Assembly: GCA_963693305.1 (NCBI GenBank)
Contig: OY855906.1
Span: 27,106,289 to 27,170,288, forward strand
Direction of reading: 5' to 3'
Origin: Meandrina meandrites
Taxonomy: Eukaryota; Cnidaria; Anthozoa; Scleractinia; Meandrinidae
DNA length: 64,000 nt
The translations under genes and the position numbers were made by a program. Numbering within the stretch: the stretch's first letter is position 1; each line of letters starts with the position of its first letter. Shown here one piece after another: positions 9,741 to 21,748 of this stretch. Below the pieces are notes generated by a model. The model did not search any database, was not told the origin of the DNA, and was given only the letters and a program-made list of their open reading frames with translations.

Positions 9741-10548
9741 AGGATTTGACGGCTAAACTGGCCTCTTATCTGGGGCTACAACGGGTTATATAGATTTCTT
9801 GTCTTACTTTTAAGGAATATACAGCTACTGGTTACGCTATGACATAACTTCGAAGCTTATTAAGTTGTCAAATCAGTGAAAAATAAAACCTGAACAGGAG
9901 TGAAAGAAATTGTTCAAGGTAACAAATTCCCAAAAGATTATATAAACTGAAGAAAGGAACTGCAAAGCCAGTTGTCATCAATAACTCACCGTAAGAACAT
10001 GCAGAGTTGTTATTCTGGCCGAAATCGTTAGCTACATGTATGCATTCATAAAAGTGTTGATTTAATTCTTCTTTCGCACTTGGTAACTGGTTGTTCTACC
10101 AAGGTGCTATCTCGCCAACAGCCTAACTTCTCATTTTGATGTAAGATTAACATATCAACTGTAGTAAATCGCAATGAAGTCTACAACTGCGAGACTTCAA
10201 CTTGGTATTACTACACCAGGGGGTGAATATTTCTCTTAAGCATGAGGAAATAGACTAGACTAGAAATAGACTATAAAAGTACCCATTGACCAGACTTCAG
10301 TGGGAATTATTAAGTCTTGCTTCTTGTTTTATGGTGCAGGGATGACGTAGTTAAAAATTTTGACAGCCGGCAAGTCAATTTAATGCCAGTAGTGATCAGC
10401 ATGGAATTTCTCATTTAAAAAAAGTAAGCATGATCAAGATTGAACTCTAGTAAGAGAATTTTGACATTTAAAGGGGTGAAAAAATAGATTTAAAAGTTGG
10501 AACCACATTTATTAACTGTTCACTGGGAATAGTAAAGAGAATTTATTT

Positions 10549-10588
10549 GAAGGTGATATGTGATCTGCGAAGATCACATATCACCTTC
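10549..10588. repeat. Perfect 18-bp stem hairpin
   Basis: GAAGGTGATATGTGATCT at 10549-10566 pairs exactly with 10571-10588 across a GCGA loop. Downstream ATATATCCGCAGTTCACATAT looks like part of the same dispersed repeat. Function unknown. Confidence 0.85.
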
Positions 10589-11573
10589 ATATATATCCGC
10601 AGTTCACATATGAATCATTTCATATAGATTACATCAGAATTTATTTTGGTCAGTTGTTTGATATTCTATCCACTGGTTGCATGACATTCAAATTTTCCTT
10701 TTGATTCATGATAAATCAACAATGTGATTGTTCCAGCAATTCTTTTTCCATGTACCACATGTCCATATCTTGCTGCAATGACAAAATTACACCAACCATT
10801 TTATTTTGTTTTGTGTATTTTTTGGTGCCTTGAAATCAAAATATAAGTGCTTTGTGTCTTTATTATTTGATTGCTGTACTATCAGCTAACAAATTCCCTT
10901 CAGCTGCAAAGAAGGGAGTGAAAAAGTATGTATCATTCACATCACCAACTTGTTTATTGACTACAGAATTTTCAAGTCCAGAGCACTTAGCCTACTAGTT
11001 GTTGCTAACTAATTTTAAGATTTTGCTAACATGTTCTTCTGAGGCAGATGAACTACAGCGACAAATGTACAACTGTTGTACAATAAATTATAGTACCCTT
11101 AAGGTAGTATATGCCCCCTGGCTCCTGAACAATTCAATATCAAAAGGTATTGTAATGCAGAATAAAACAGTTGCCTTGAAAAGATGTGTATTTATATATT
11201 TTTTTGCACAGTCAGTAAAGTAAACACTTCTCTGTTGCATAAGCCTATCAACTGGGGTGTAACTACTACATTATTCAAAACATCTCCTATTTAATTTCAG
11301 AAGCTCCAAGTTTCTTTTGCTTATGAGGAAATGCCCTTGACTGTTTTTAAGAAATGTACACTGTAGCAGGAGTAATGCACCTTTTAACCATTTGGCATCA
11401 AGTTTGAATCCTCAAAAAGATTGGAGCCATCACATTTTACTGATCATATTATAATTTCACTCTGAGCATGTGGGAAAAACAAAGAGGAAACTCTTGTCAT
11501 TCAACAAAATTTTCTTTACAAATTTTATAAAATTATCCTTTTAATGTCAGGGGGTTGAAATTGTCCATGTTTC

Positions 11574-11963
11574 GGTAATTGTGAAGAGCTCTCCTCAGCC
11601 AACTGTTGGTCGTCAATCGGCCAACAGGCCACAGACAGATGACTGACAGTTTCCCAAAACAGACATTTTACTGTAAAAAAGTAGACCATTTAAAGCCAGG
11701 GTTAACCCAACACTGAAAGCAATAAGACCAGATAAACTTTATATTTCATCGTAGCACATCATCTACTTACTGGAATGCTCGTCAAGATTTTCTTTTATAC
11801 AAAGCTTTATTTGTAATAAGTATATCACCTGCACAAGTTGCAGTCCACTGGGCAAGCATTGAAATTATCGACAGATAGGTCAAAACCTGTCGACCAACAA
11901 ACGGCCAAAAGTCGGCTGATTGACCACCTATAGTCGGTTGAGGGGAGCTGTTCTTCACAATTA
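11574..11963. mobile_element. 390-bp MITE with 10-bp direct flanks
   Basis: The ends share TAATTGTGAAGA followed by TCAGCC/TCAACC and GGTCGTCAATCGGCC-like sequence in inverted orientation. The flanks repeat TCCATGTTTC at 11564-11573 and 11964-11973. A 9-11 bp duplication fits Mutator-like MITEs. It is nested inside the 9162-12733 element. Confidence 0.65.
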
Positions 11964-14120
11964 TCCATGTTTCTGGCCAGTTTGTCCAATCAAAACATAT
12001 ATGCCCCAATTGCCTTTGCCTTTGAGCGCCCCATTGCCAGAATTTTAATGACTTTCCATTAGAACCAGAGGGTAATACAGTAATTTTTTTCAATACCTTC
12101 CCAACATCTCATTTGAATTAAAGTGTGTCCAGAGAATCTGAAAACACCACAAATACTTATGGAATATTATTTGTGTCTTGAATTAAAATTCACGTACTGC
12201 CAACTAAATCGGACACAAACGAATGCAGTCGTCTAGATGTATGTCATAACAAGGAAATGAACGAACCGTTGGCACTCGGAGGTTGCTCAAATTATTGATA
12301 ACTTCAGCGGTTTCATCTCCATGAAACTCTTGAAAGCGCGCCTTGTATTTCCCACGAACAGAATCGATAGCTGGAGTTGCGATGCATCGTGCGTATAAGT
12401 GCCGCCTCAAACCATTATACTACCGTCGCTCTCGAAACACTTATAACACAAAGCTTTTCTATTTTTCTTCGCAGACTGAAAAGGTCGATAAGAGTGGATA
12501 GGAGTGCCGTCCTTGTCGAACTGCATGTTCAGCTTCCACCGCCATGTTAGCTCATGTTGTAAAGAACTTGACCTCAGTCCAGACTCTCTCGGAAATCGGG
12601 CGCCATTTTGAAATCATTATCTGGCAGAGGCTCCCGCCTTTTCGCCCTTCCCGTCGTCCCCCGCGCTCCCCCTATTTGTCATTTTTCGTGTTTTTTCACC
12701 CCCTCCACTGAAGGAGCCTCTGCGGAGGAGAGAGGAAACTTATGCCAAATGATTTAGGACACCTTCTTAACGGGAAGATCCGAAATAATTGCCGATTTGA
12801 ATATGATATATTGGATAACAAGTCAAAAAGAGCGCGATGTCCAGGGTTCGACCTGCGGCTGAGCAAGGCTGAATATCACTGAATTGAGCTCAAACAAAAG
12901 TGAATTCAGAGCCGATCAAGTTCACTGAAGTGAAGGATAAAAGACTGTTAAAGGCTACACCGATGGAAAGAGAAAAAATTGATGTTCGCTGATAATTCAT
13001 ATAATGTATATGTCGGTGGTGTTGCATTGATTAAGCTTGCAACGAGACTGCCGTGTTCGTCTCCAATATTATTGGGCTGGTTTGAAAGCTTTGCCCTGCA
13101 GAATATACAAGCCTTCTTCAATAATGAGGTAACAAACGTAAATGTATGCACTAAGCATAAGCCTAATTTTATATTGAGAGAATTATACTTCATTTATGAA
13201 TGAATTTGAAGTTGTGTCGGTTTTCAGATCTTCCCGTAAATATTTATTAAGCCTGTTCATGTTTGTACATTTATACATGCCAGACACATTTGTTTAGTAA
13301 ATATTTCGTTTATATAGTCTAATTATTTTCTGTTTTAGTTAGTGGAGTTAACTGTGATGTTCATTATTGGATTTTGAAAACAAATTATTTAGCTTCACGG
13401 ATCAAAATCACGATTTCGGCTCGCTTGCATTTGTTTTGTTTCTCTTATCACTTCTTATCAGTGAGTGTGTTGAATTCGCCGGTTTCGTTGCGAGTTACCT
13501 GTGCTAGGCTGAGTGGGTTCAGACTTAACCTACCGCATATTTACTTACCAGAAATGAAGAAAATTCATTCAGTTCTTTACATAAAATTCTCTAAGGTATT
13601 TAGCAACGCGTACGATAAAACAGAATTAGTAAATCATGCAACCAAACCGCAACGAAAAGAAGACGGTTCAAAACAGTCAAAACAACATTGTAAGCTTTAT
13701 ATTCTAAGTTAGCGTGCTCCACTTTCCAAATCAAAAACTGCCGCAATTCTTACACAAAAACTGCTTTAAAATGACTTACATAACCGGCACCATCAATTTG
13801 CAGAGTTTGTTTTGCCGCCGTGATTTTCTCAGTTTGCCGTGACGTGAGTTCATTTAGTTTACTGTGTTTAGCAGCGAGTTCACTTTGTTTTCCTGTACGT
13901 ACTTTGTTTTTGCCTTGAGTTGATTTTCTTGCCCTGACAGTTTTGTAGTAATCAAAGCAAGGTCAAGGTTCTTTTTACATTGAATAACTCATAGAGGTCC
14001 TGGAGGTGTATTACGAACAAGAAGATGTAAGCATCTTAAAACCGCGCTTTTTTAAATTAACTCCATTTTTGCTAATGAACAGGTTTCTTACTCAGAAAAG
14101 TCACGGTTAAATTAAATTTG

Positions 14121-14767
14121 TCTTGTACTAAGAGTAAAGGACTAGCAAAGTAGTCACGCGAGTCACACAATCCAATATTGCACCATCGCCCATAGCCATT
14201 GTGAAATTTAAGATGACGTAATGGTCTTAATCTAGAACTTCGCTTGGGATATGTATGGGCGTGAATTCAACATTCCGCACGATTAAATGCAATTGGTTTA
14301 TACCGTGAGTTAGGCCGCAAGAAGGTAGTCACGCGAGTCTCACATTTTAGGGTTTGGATTGTTCACGGCTATCTTTAGTAAGGCGGTGTACGGCGGCAAT
14401 TTCCCTACCAATGACGCAATCCTTGCAAGTCCTTACCTAGGCACAATTTCTTTCCTTCAGATCTCTGAACTCGCTTCGATGAAACAGTCAAAGAATTCAC
14501 TTCAATTGCCTAAACCCACGAGAAATACTCGCAAAATTTCCAACTTATTAACGACCATCGCTTCTGGCGAAATAAGCTTGCAAAGTAGGCAGGATATTTG
14601 TCACGTAACGAAAGTGAAAGCTGCAATGTCAGCGCATTCCGTGGCTGAGGTAATACCATTGTTTTAGTGCATTCAATATTCGCTTTGAATCCAACGCTTC
14701 GATAAAACCAAAAAAATATATATATCCGCATCATTTTCCGTACATTCATGTTTCAATTTCCTTGTAC
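14121..14767 (+). repeat. Directly repeated unit, left copy
   Basis: Begins CTTGTACTAAGAGTAAAGG and contains AGTAGTCACGCGAGTC twice, then ATCTCTGAACTCGCTT and ATTCACTTCAATTGCC, ending at CATGTTTCAATTTCC. The same order occurs at 22088-22580. The left copy carries about 180 bp of extra internal sequence. The short open frame at 14359-14667 is not convincing. Confidence 0.75.
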
Positions 14768-15097
14768 TATTAGTCCATGAGCCAAATCCTGAAAAATGGC
14801 TACAAATCAATTTTCGTAGCACCCCCTGTAAGACATAGTGTATTTGGTATCAAATGAAAGCTTATTGTGTATACTTTGATAATTTAGTTGTTACTTTTTA
14901 TGTAACCTGAGCGTAAGAGAGAAAAACAACTATTCCCAAGGGGGGATGGGTAAGGACAATTAGCACTTGTAAACCCATAAAAACCATGAAAAGGGAAGTA
15001 TTTGCACAAAATACCAAATGTTTTTGCCTGTAAACTTAACACAAAATCAAACCTCGTTATACTGTGGGAATCGTACGTATAAAGCGTGTTTTTGGAA

Positions 15098-15111
15098 GTT
15101 GCCATGACAAC
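15098..15111. promoter_or_regulatory. X-box-like palindrome GTTGCCATGACAAC
   Basis: Matches the RFX-type X-box pattern GTNRCC..RGYAAC except for one base. It lies about 330 bp inside the left end of the Academ-like element and downstream of the gene's stop. Role unknown. Confidence 0.4.
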
Positions 15112-15292
15112 TGTAATCGTCCAATAGCGAATTACAGAATTGTCACTTCCACTGGTCAAATTTTGCTCTGAGTGCCATTTTGACAAAAAATTGCGAAGAA
15201 GTTAAAAATTGCTATATAAAATTAGGCTTACAACGCGCGAATCTTTTCTCATAATTATTATAGTAAAATACAGTAAATACAAATTTAACTTT

Positions 15293-15314
15293 GGGGTGGG
15301 GGTGGGGGTAGGGG
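15293..15314 (+). other. Four-run G-quadruplex motif
   Basis: Four runs of 4-5 G separated by single bases (GGGGTGGGGGTGGGGGTAGG and on), inside the left subterminal region of the Academ-like element. C-rich tracts occupy the corresponding right side (21527-21550 and 21900-21925), so the same strand asymmetry is mirrored. Confidence 0.7.
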
Positions 15315-15465
15315 TGGTAGTGGGCTGGAAGATAAGAAAAGTTTCTTATTACAAACTCAAAAATATTAGTATTTTTGACAAATGAAATGCATTTGCATTA
15401 CGTTTCATTAACAATGTTTCTCATGGTCATTAAGAGCTGTACCTTATCACGCAACTGCCTTTACT

Positions 15466-15479
15466 GTTGCCATGGCAAC
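15466..15479. promoter_or_regulatory. Perfect X-box palindrome GTTGCCATGGCAAC
   Basis: A 14-bp perfect palindrome identical to the ideal RFX binding site, about 700 bp inside the left end of the Academ-like transposon. Similar sites at 15098 and 21720-21748 suggest a repeated subterminal motif rather than chance. Confidence 0.5.
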
Positions 15480-15797
15480 GTCTGTGGGCTAAACGTTTAA
15501 AATCAAAGTTATTGTACTGATGGATACAGTAGCATTTGTGTCGTTTGGATCTCTAAGACTAGGTGTTACATTTAACACAGCTCTTTTTACTAAACCCTAC
15601 TTAGTCGCATTTGAAAGGAGACATTGACCATTCTGATTTTACCTCTTGAGTCAAAATAATATTCAATGTGTTTAAAACCAATGTGTTGCAAATAACACTC
15701 TTTGTTCTCGTCATTTATACGATTAACTGTGTGGAAACAACAATGTACACTGTTAATTACACTCTTCATACAGTGTGTTCAAAACCAATGTGTCAGG

Positions 15798-18308
15798 TTA
15801 GCTTTCATTTTCATCATCGTCAGTATCATCATCGGTATCATCTTCTTCATTATCATCTTTGCTAATACAATCAAGGCAGTTATCTTGGCATGTGCACGCG
15901 TCAGTGCAGGGAAGACCATTGCTGACACAAGAGCAGCGTCGTGTTTGGCACGATCCTTTGCACCCACAGCAAATAAGTTCCATCACCGCTTCAGGGGCAG
16001 GTGCCTGGTTAGTCCAGTAGATTTCCAATTGGCCATCCTTCCGTTGCCAACCCTGGCCATCAGGAGAATGGTTCACTTCCGTTTCTAGGGCATGCTTCCA
16101 GAGGAAGGACTGGTAGTTTGCACACCTGAGATGGTTTTCAAGAGCTTCTTTCGTAGGGGGAAGTTGATGTGACTGAAGGCTTTTACTCTTGCAGAACAAC
16201 TTGTACCTCAGTTCATTTACACTTTGGCACATGTGGTCGTTATATAAAGCACAGACAAACTGCTCTAGCTTGTTTAAGTCGTCTTGTCTAGCAGGGACTC
16301 TCTCACCAAGACTGCCAAGAGTTTGCCTCAAAGCTGGATTCATCTGTACAATATCAAGAGCCTTCTTCTTCCCTTTTGTACAAAAAGCGCTCACACTATC
16401 ACAACCAGTTACGGCATGGAGACTTGGAAGTATTTCACATATCTCTCGGCCAAGTTTTTCATATACCCGTCGAATGCTAACAATGCGAGATCTTCTACTA
16501 GTACCACTGATCAGAATTATGTCAGCGGAAGTGACGGCTTGGTAATAGCAGGCTAGTACTTCTATGTCTGTGTCAGAGGACTTTATGGCAATGCACTGGT
16601 GACCATTTTGAGATGCATGTTCTGCATGGAGGAACATTCTTGTGTCAGCTTCCTCTTGATTGGTCCAAAGTTCAGACACATCGCTTGCAGTAGTTGTACC
16701 ATTTGAGGAGACAAGTTTGGTGCAGTTGTCTCCATGAGAGACATAGAAGGTGCGGTCTTTGATTTTATCTGCGTAAACGGCATTTTCTGACCACTCACGT
16801 ACAAGGAACCTTACGAGGTTGGTTTTATTACTTCCGTTTGCCATAAACTTTTTCCACTGACGTGGGCACAGCTCTTGACCATTGGTGATGTTGATTACCA
16901 GCTGACCATCTCTGCCTCGTTTGTTTCTTTCTTTGTTCTTTATTGAGATGACCGGATATTGATCTCCCACAAAGTCAATTCTTTCTGTCTCTCCAGCCTC
17001 TATCAGAATTCTGGTCATCACCATCTCTGCAAGCTCAGAAAATCTATCAGGCACCCTGACCAGTGTCTGTAGCATCGCCATTGCATCTATGATGACAGCT
17101 GTTGTCTGATCAGGTAAGCTCGGCAGGCATTCTACCCCATTTTCGAGTAGCATAGAAAGACTGGCTTTGTTTGTCTTGACTAATAAACCATCGGGTAAAG
17201 CTAAAGACCACGGGAGCGGGCCAAGCTCATGAGTCAGCAGATATCTCAGGTCCATCTGGCGGCTCTGCCCAATGACTAGTAGGTGGGCAAAAAGGTTTCT
17301 GTCCGCTCTAATCATGACATTCTTGTCTCCTGCTGTCACAGATGTCTTCTTGTGTGTATCACGGAAACTTCCTAGCTTCAGTTTAGGGAGTGTTTCAACG
17401 ATTCCTGTTGAATTTGTGATTATTCTTTCTTCTACAAACGCTGTTAAAGCCGTTGCTCCCTTTTCTTTTGCCTTCAGCAGGTCTTTCTTTGTGCTTTCGC
17501 TGGTAACATACCCCGAGCTGATGCTAGAAAGTTCCTCTGATGGTTCAAATGGGTTAGCCAGTTGCTGATTACTTCAATCACTTTCTTGACATCTTCTTCG
17601 TCTCTTTTCATGCGAGCTGAGCCTGTCTCCTTGTGAATTCTACGTTTCTTCATCTTCACCTGTGCTCATTTTCCGGCACTTGTCTACGAAAGCAGCACGG
17701 GAGTGAGCAGTAATCATCCATCGCTGAACAGCGCCTTTCCTTAGGCTGAACCCAACAATGCCTCCCTTTGTCTTAGTGCTTCTGTTCAGTGTCTGTTCAA
17801 TCGTTTGATCTACAGGCATCTGTGAAAACCCATGGGACGTTGTTCGCTGAACCCCAAAATCGCCATTCTCCAGGAGGGCATGAGCCTCTGGGTGAGTTTC
17901 TGGCAGCAAAATCATGTGGGCCAGGTACACTGGAAGGTATCGAGCGTAATTAGTGTGGTCATAGGCGAAGAACCAAGGTAGCATCTCCTTGATGCACTCC
18001 AGATGCAGGGCCCAATCTCCTTCCCTGGTTGCTTGCAGGAAATTCATCAGCACCTCCACCATCTCCAAGTAGCTGTTCCAAAACACCTTAAGAGGACCAT
18101 TGTCTTCTTTGCAGTACTCTGTGTAAAGGTTGAATATCACTTGGAATTCTGGCATGGATGTAAGCCTGTTGAATTTCTCTGGGGTAAACTCTTTTCGGAT
18201 TTCCTCCAAAGCACTCACAAGGGTTGTGCTGTTCACTTGGTGCCCATGTCGCTGCAGCCATATTTTGAAGCCCATCCACTGTATTCGGTGCAATGCTTCA
18301 AACACAAT
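15798..18308 (-). pseudogene. Academ-like transposase gene, exon 3 (nuclease core and CXC finger), two frameshifts
   Basis: The acceptor TATTTTAG precedes IVFEALHRIQW, in phase with exon 2. The first 220 codons are open to TAG near 17640. The frame then shifts once near 17645-17665 and again near 17553-17560 (NW..NPFEPS), after which 513 codons are open to the end. The C-terminal part holds EEADTRMFLHAEHA, SSDTDIEVLA and TGCDSVSAF followed by TKGKKKAL. The spacing of these acidic motifs resembles XPG/FEN nucleases (E..D, D.D, GCDY and a helix-hairpin-like lysine run). It ends with an 11-Cys CXC-type motif (CCGCKGSC...CSC...CTC) and a run of Asp/Glu. The shifts are either inactivating mutations or assembly errors. 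Confidence 0.65.
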
Positions 18309-18401
18309 CTAAAATAAACGCAAAAACCTGTTATGACTCTGCAGAGACCTTCAAGATGTCATCGTGTAAGCTATATTACATCATTAACAAACTTTGTGTA
18401 C

Positions 18402-19138
18402 CTTATGCGTGCGTACAGCTCGGTTGTAGTGCCGGCCCTCAATAACTCCAGCTACAGATCCCGAGGCAACAATACCACTTTCCATCAAAACATCTGCAAG
18501 CCCGGCATCTCCAAATCGTTTGCCAATAGCAGCAAGGAAGGCACAGATGGTGTGAAAAGAGCCAATCCGGATAACCAATCTCTGAAACTGATCCTTGTTC
18601 TGCCACAGCACCTCAAGGGCCTTTGCGTAGATCGCTTGATCGAAAACAATAATGACATCATGTTGTCCGAGTTGGTCAGCAATTTGCAAAGATCTCTGCA
18701 GCACTGTATAAACTGTGGGAAGCTCTGTTGGACTGGCTTCAATAACTTGACAATAGCCGATGGAGCATTCACGTGGAATACTGTTCTCATTTCGTAACAT
18801 GTTCAAGCCTGTCCACGCTGGTATTACCTGCCGTTGACTGTCTGCGAATGAGAAAAGGGTGTCTTCAATTGGCATTCTACAGAGTACCCAGCCAAAATCG
18901 ACAACCCGTGGAGGAACAGCAATTTCTTTGGAGGCTTGTATGATAGAGGCGACATCAATTTCGAGTGTACCAGGTCCCTGTCGAGGTCCCGAATGATACG
19001 GAAGTACTTCGGTAGAAATGCAGGAAATAGATCGGGCTTTGGTGTGATTCTGTTTAATGGACATCTCAGGTGGTAAGGCACAGGTGAGCGGTTTGCGTTG
19101 AATAACGATGCCATTAGTACAATGAGTTGTTCCCTTTT
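18402..19138 (-). CDS. Academ-like transposase gene, exon 2
   Basis: The acceptor TTATTGCAG lies just upstream and the exon joins in phase to exon 1 (a shared Glu codon), giving EKGTTHCTNG onward. It runs 245 further codons and ends AAG|GTACAC. Visible segments include VDFGWVLCRMP, QHDVIIVFDQAIY and RLVIRIGSFHTICAFL; the aspartates in IIVFDQAIY and the following IGSFH are candidate catalytic-core residues, by analogy only. The exon contains no stop. Short 111-nt and 93-nt introns flank it, both GT-AG. Confidence 0.65.
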
Positions 19139-19249
19139 CTGCAATAAAAAATGTGCTATGTAGTTGCTTTCATTAAGTTCCACTTGGGGACTAGACAAGT
19201 ATTCAAATAGGCTGAAAACACAAAGTAAATGAAAAGACGGAAAATTTAC

Positions 19250-20777
19250 CAGACAAGGTTTCTTCTTGTAGGTCATTGTTATCCCAGCACAAGACACCTG
19301 ATACATTAGGGTGGCAGGCACTTGGTACAAATACACCATTCCCTTGCTTTGCAATCTGCGTCTCGGCCAGAGCTGTCTCTACTTCCTCTATTTGGGAGTA
19401 TGACAAGCCATGTCCAAATCTGTTGAGAATGGTTATCAATTCAACGTTTCCTGTAAGGCTCTTTACAGTCATGGGGAGGACGACATGTTTTGGAGTTTTT
19501 ATACGTCCGCGACTAATTGCATGTATCAAATCCTGACAAAGAGAGAGGACGATGCGATGGACGTTTGGTGAGAGGTTTGAAACTCTTTCAACAGAATAGT
19601 CGGACTGTGAAGATAAAATCCACGCCATCATATTATACAGCAGATCGGGTACTATAGTGCTCTCACTGTCTAGATCTTCTGATGACGGTGGCCATGGCAT
19701 TGTTGGCTTCATGTTGGCTACCAACTTCCGAATCATTTTAGCCGTGTGATAGACTTGCCGGCTTTCATCTTCTTGTTCTGTTGTAAAATCTGTCTCAATG
19801 TCACTGTCGGAGATTGGCTCTTCATCAACTGAACTCTTAAACACGGTTTCTACCACTTCGCCAGTAGTTACATGTGAGCCAAAAACAATCTCTGATTGGC
19901 TTTGGTTCAGTGGACGGCGAAAGGACAAGCGTTCTCCAAAGCATCGTTTCAGACGGTTTTTAAGCTTAGAGGACCTGTATGTTGCTACTTCAATTCCTTC
20001 TTCTAAGAGTGAAGATGTGTATTTGTCAATGAGAAGTGACATGGGAATTGCTTTTCCAGCAGTAAAGATTTCCACTTCAACAAGTTCTTTGACTTTGCAA
20101 AATGCTCTGTTATAACTCTCCGTTCCGTCATCTTCTTCTTTACAATTCTGCTCCTCCAGCTTAGTCAACTGCTTCGGGTGAACATAACTTTTGTAACACG
20201 AACGGTGGTACTTAACTTCCATAGCTATAGTGTCTCGTCCATCAATGTGCAAAAGCAGGCGGCTGTCATTTCGGGTTTGGGCTGCCTTTATCAACGTGGC
20301 ACTGCCAAGTTCGCTAATGTTTTGTGTAAGTGCTTCTCTTGTCCTTGCTCCCTTACCACTGGCACGTTTAAACTTGGTTTTCTGACAAATTGCACATTTA
20401 TTGATATCGAATGCTTCGATTTGCGACCGGCAAACCCTCTTAGCTGGAGGCTCAATACCACTAGACTGGCCACAAATCTCTTCTTCTCTGGTACTGCAAT
20501 GTTTCTGTTCCACTTTCATGACCTTGTTGACGTCTGTATATTCTTGATAGCATTGTCGGTGATATCCCCCCTTTGGTCCCCCATTCCAGTAGTCCTTCAT
20601 TGTCATCCAAATCACATCTTTTCTCCTAGTTGCACAGCTTTGAAACTTATGCCAGCTTTTACCACTGAATGAGGTTAATTTATCATCGACATTTTCTTTC
20701 ACATGGCAAAGACATTTGTTCCAGTTTGGTTTTTGCACTGATGCGCGCTTTCTACTTAGGGGCGTAATTTCTGCCAT
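19250..20777 (-). CDS. Academ-like transposase gene, exon 1 (N-terminal Cys/His motifs)
   Basis: Starts at an ATG (MAEITPLSRKR) and runs 509 codons plus one base to a donor, TCTG|GTAAAT. Two similar metal-binding-like segments are visible: a CLCH start ending in GGYHRQCYQEY, and a CAIC start ending in KYHRSCYKSY, each with about 50-75 residues between the Cys pair and the HxxCY motif. A linker rich in Glu/Asp follows near residues 330-370, then a mostly alpha-helical-looking region. An upstream in-frame Met at 20930 is possible but adds a hydrophobic stretch unlike the rest. This exon probably holds the DNA-binding part. No stop or frameshift seen. Confidence 0.65.
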
Positions 20778-21719
20778 ATCCTTGATTACACTAGCTTTCC
20801 ATTGGCCAAATTTTTCTGAAACTAGTGAAAAGCACAAGAAAGCTCTTAGCCAAATACAGAACCGAAAAATAATGATAAAAAAATTGTATTTTACCGAAAA
20901 CCAAAAATCTTTAGGTGCAAAACTAGACAAAAAAGGGAAAAAAACGATCGATTACTTACAGTCATTCTAGCGATGATTCTTAAAGATTTCAGCTTTTAAG
21001 AGAAATTATTTCGCCATTACGAGACTTAAAGAGCATCCATGACTTTCCTAATACCACAAATAACAAACTTTGATAGGAAATATCTGTAAAAAACACAATT
21101 ATCTTACCTTTTAATCAAAACACCGATTTCCAAGATGGCCGACCATGGAAAATGAGTTTGATTTGCATCATGGGACGTAAAATTTGGAATGGAACACACA
21201 TGGAATACATGGAATGGAGAACATTGGATTATTGTTAAAATGTGCTATTTTTTCCTTAAATTTTAAAACTTAATATGTGACTTCACTGGTCACAAGGTTT
21301 TGTCAAATGGTGTCAAAGGAATCTTTGACCTCTATTTTTTTAGCAAATAACAAAAAAAAAGGTCATGTAAGGGCACTAATGATCATATGCAAAATTAATT
21401 TAGCAGTAAACCTATCGAATTCTTTACAGATCACAGAAAATGTACAGCTAAGCAGAATAAGCAAAATAATTAGAGCAAAGTTACACATCTGACAACAATA
21501 AAACTTCTGAATACAGCTGGGTCAAAAACTTGCCCCACCCAGCCCCCCTTATAAATACTTTTACCACTACTAAATACTTTTAATTAGGTCAGAAATAATG
21601 CCAGAGATAATCTAATCTAAATGATAAGAGTCTCTTGCAACTAATAATGCTTCAATGTTTATGAAATGTAGTTTTTAAAATAAAATCAAGCTAATATATT
21701 AAATATCCATCCTTCCAGT

Positions 21720-21748
21720 GTTTGCCTAGCAACAGTTACCATGGCAAC
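21720..21748. promoter_or_regulatory. Two adjacent X-box-like sites, right subterminal
   Basis: GTTTGCCTAGCAAC (21720-21733) and GTTACCATGGCAAC (21735-21748) lie one base apart, about 340 bp inside the right end of the Academ-like element and about 950 bp upstream of the gene start. They could be transposase or RFX binding sites or promoter elements. Confidence 0.45.

Larger units (their letters stand above)
9162..12733. mobile_element. 3.57-kb TIR element with 9-bp target duplication, family unknown
   Basis: The flanks carry GGAAACTTA on both sides (9153-9161 and 12734-12742), and copy 2 of the host repeat has one GGAAACTTA with nothing inserted. Terminal inverted sequence begins TCTCTC and shares CTCTCCTCCGCAG; further inside, GCCTCTGCCAGATAATG recurs inverted, with G/A-rich sequence between, so the inverted zone is about 150 bp. 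A 9-bp duplication suggests a Mutator-like element, but no transposase was found. Interior features: a possible two-exon small ORF at the left end, a perfect hairpin at 10549-10588, and a nested MITE at 11574-11963. Confidence 0.75.

Noticed and set aside
13374..13712. 112-codon frame in composite repeat copy 1
   Set aside because: The equivalent part of copy 2 is open in only 73 codons and differs at the ends; no domain.
15798..20777. Host gene, or Kolobok/THAP transposase
   Set aside because: The TSD is not TTAA, no THAP signature was found, and TIRs enclose the gene; the XPG-like and CXC motifs fit Academ better.
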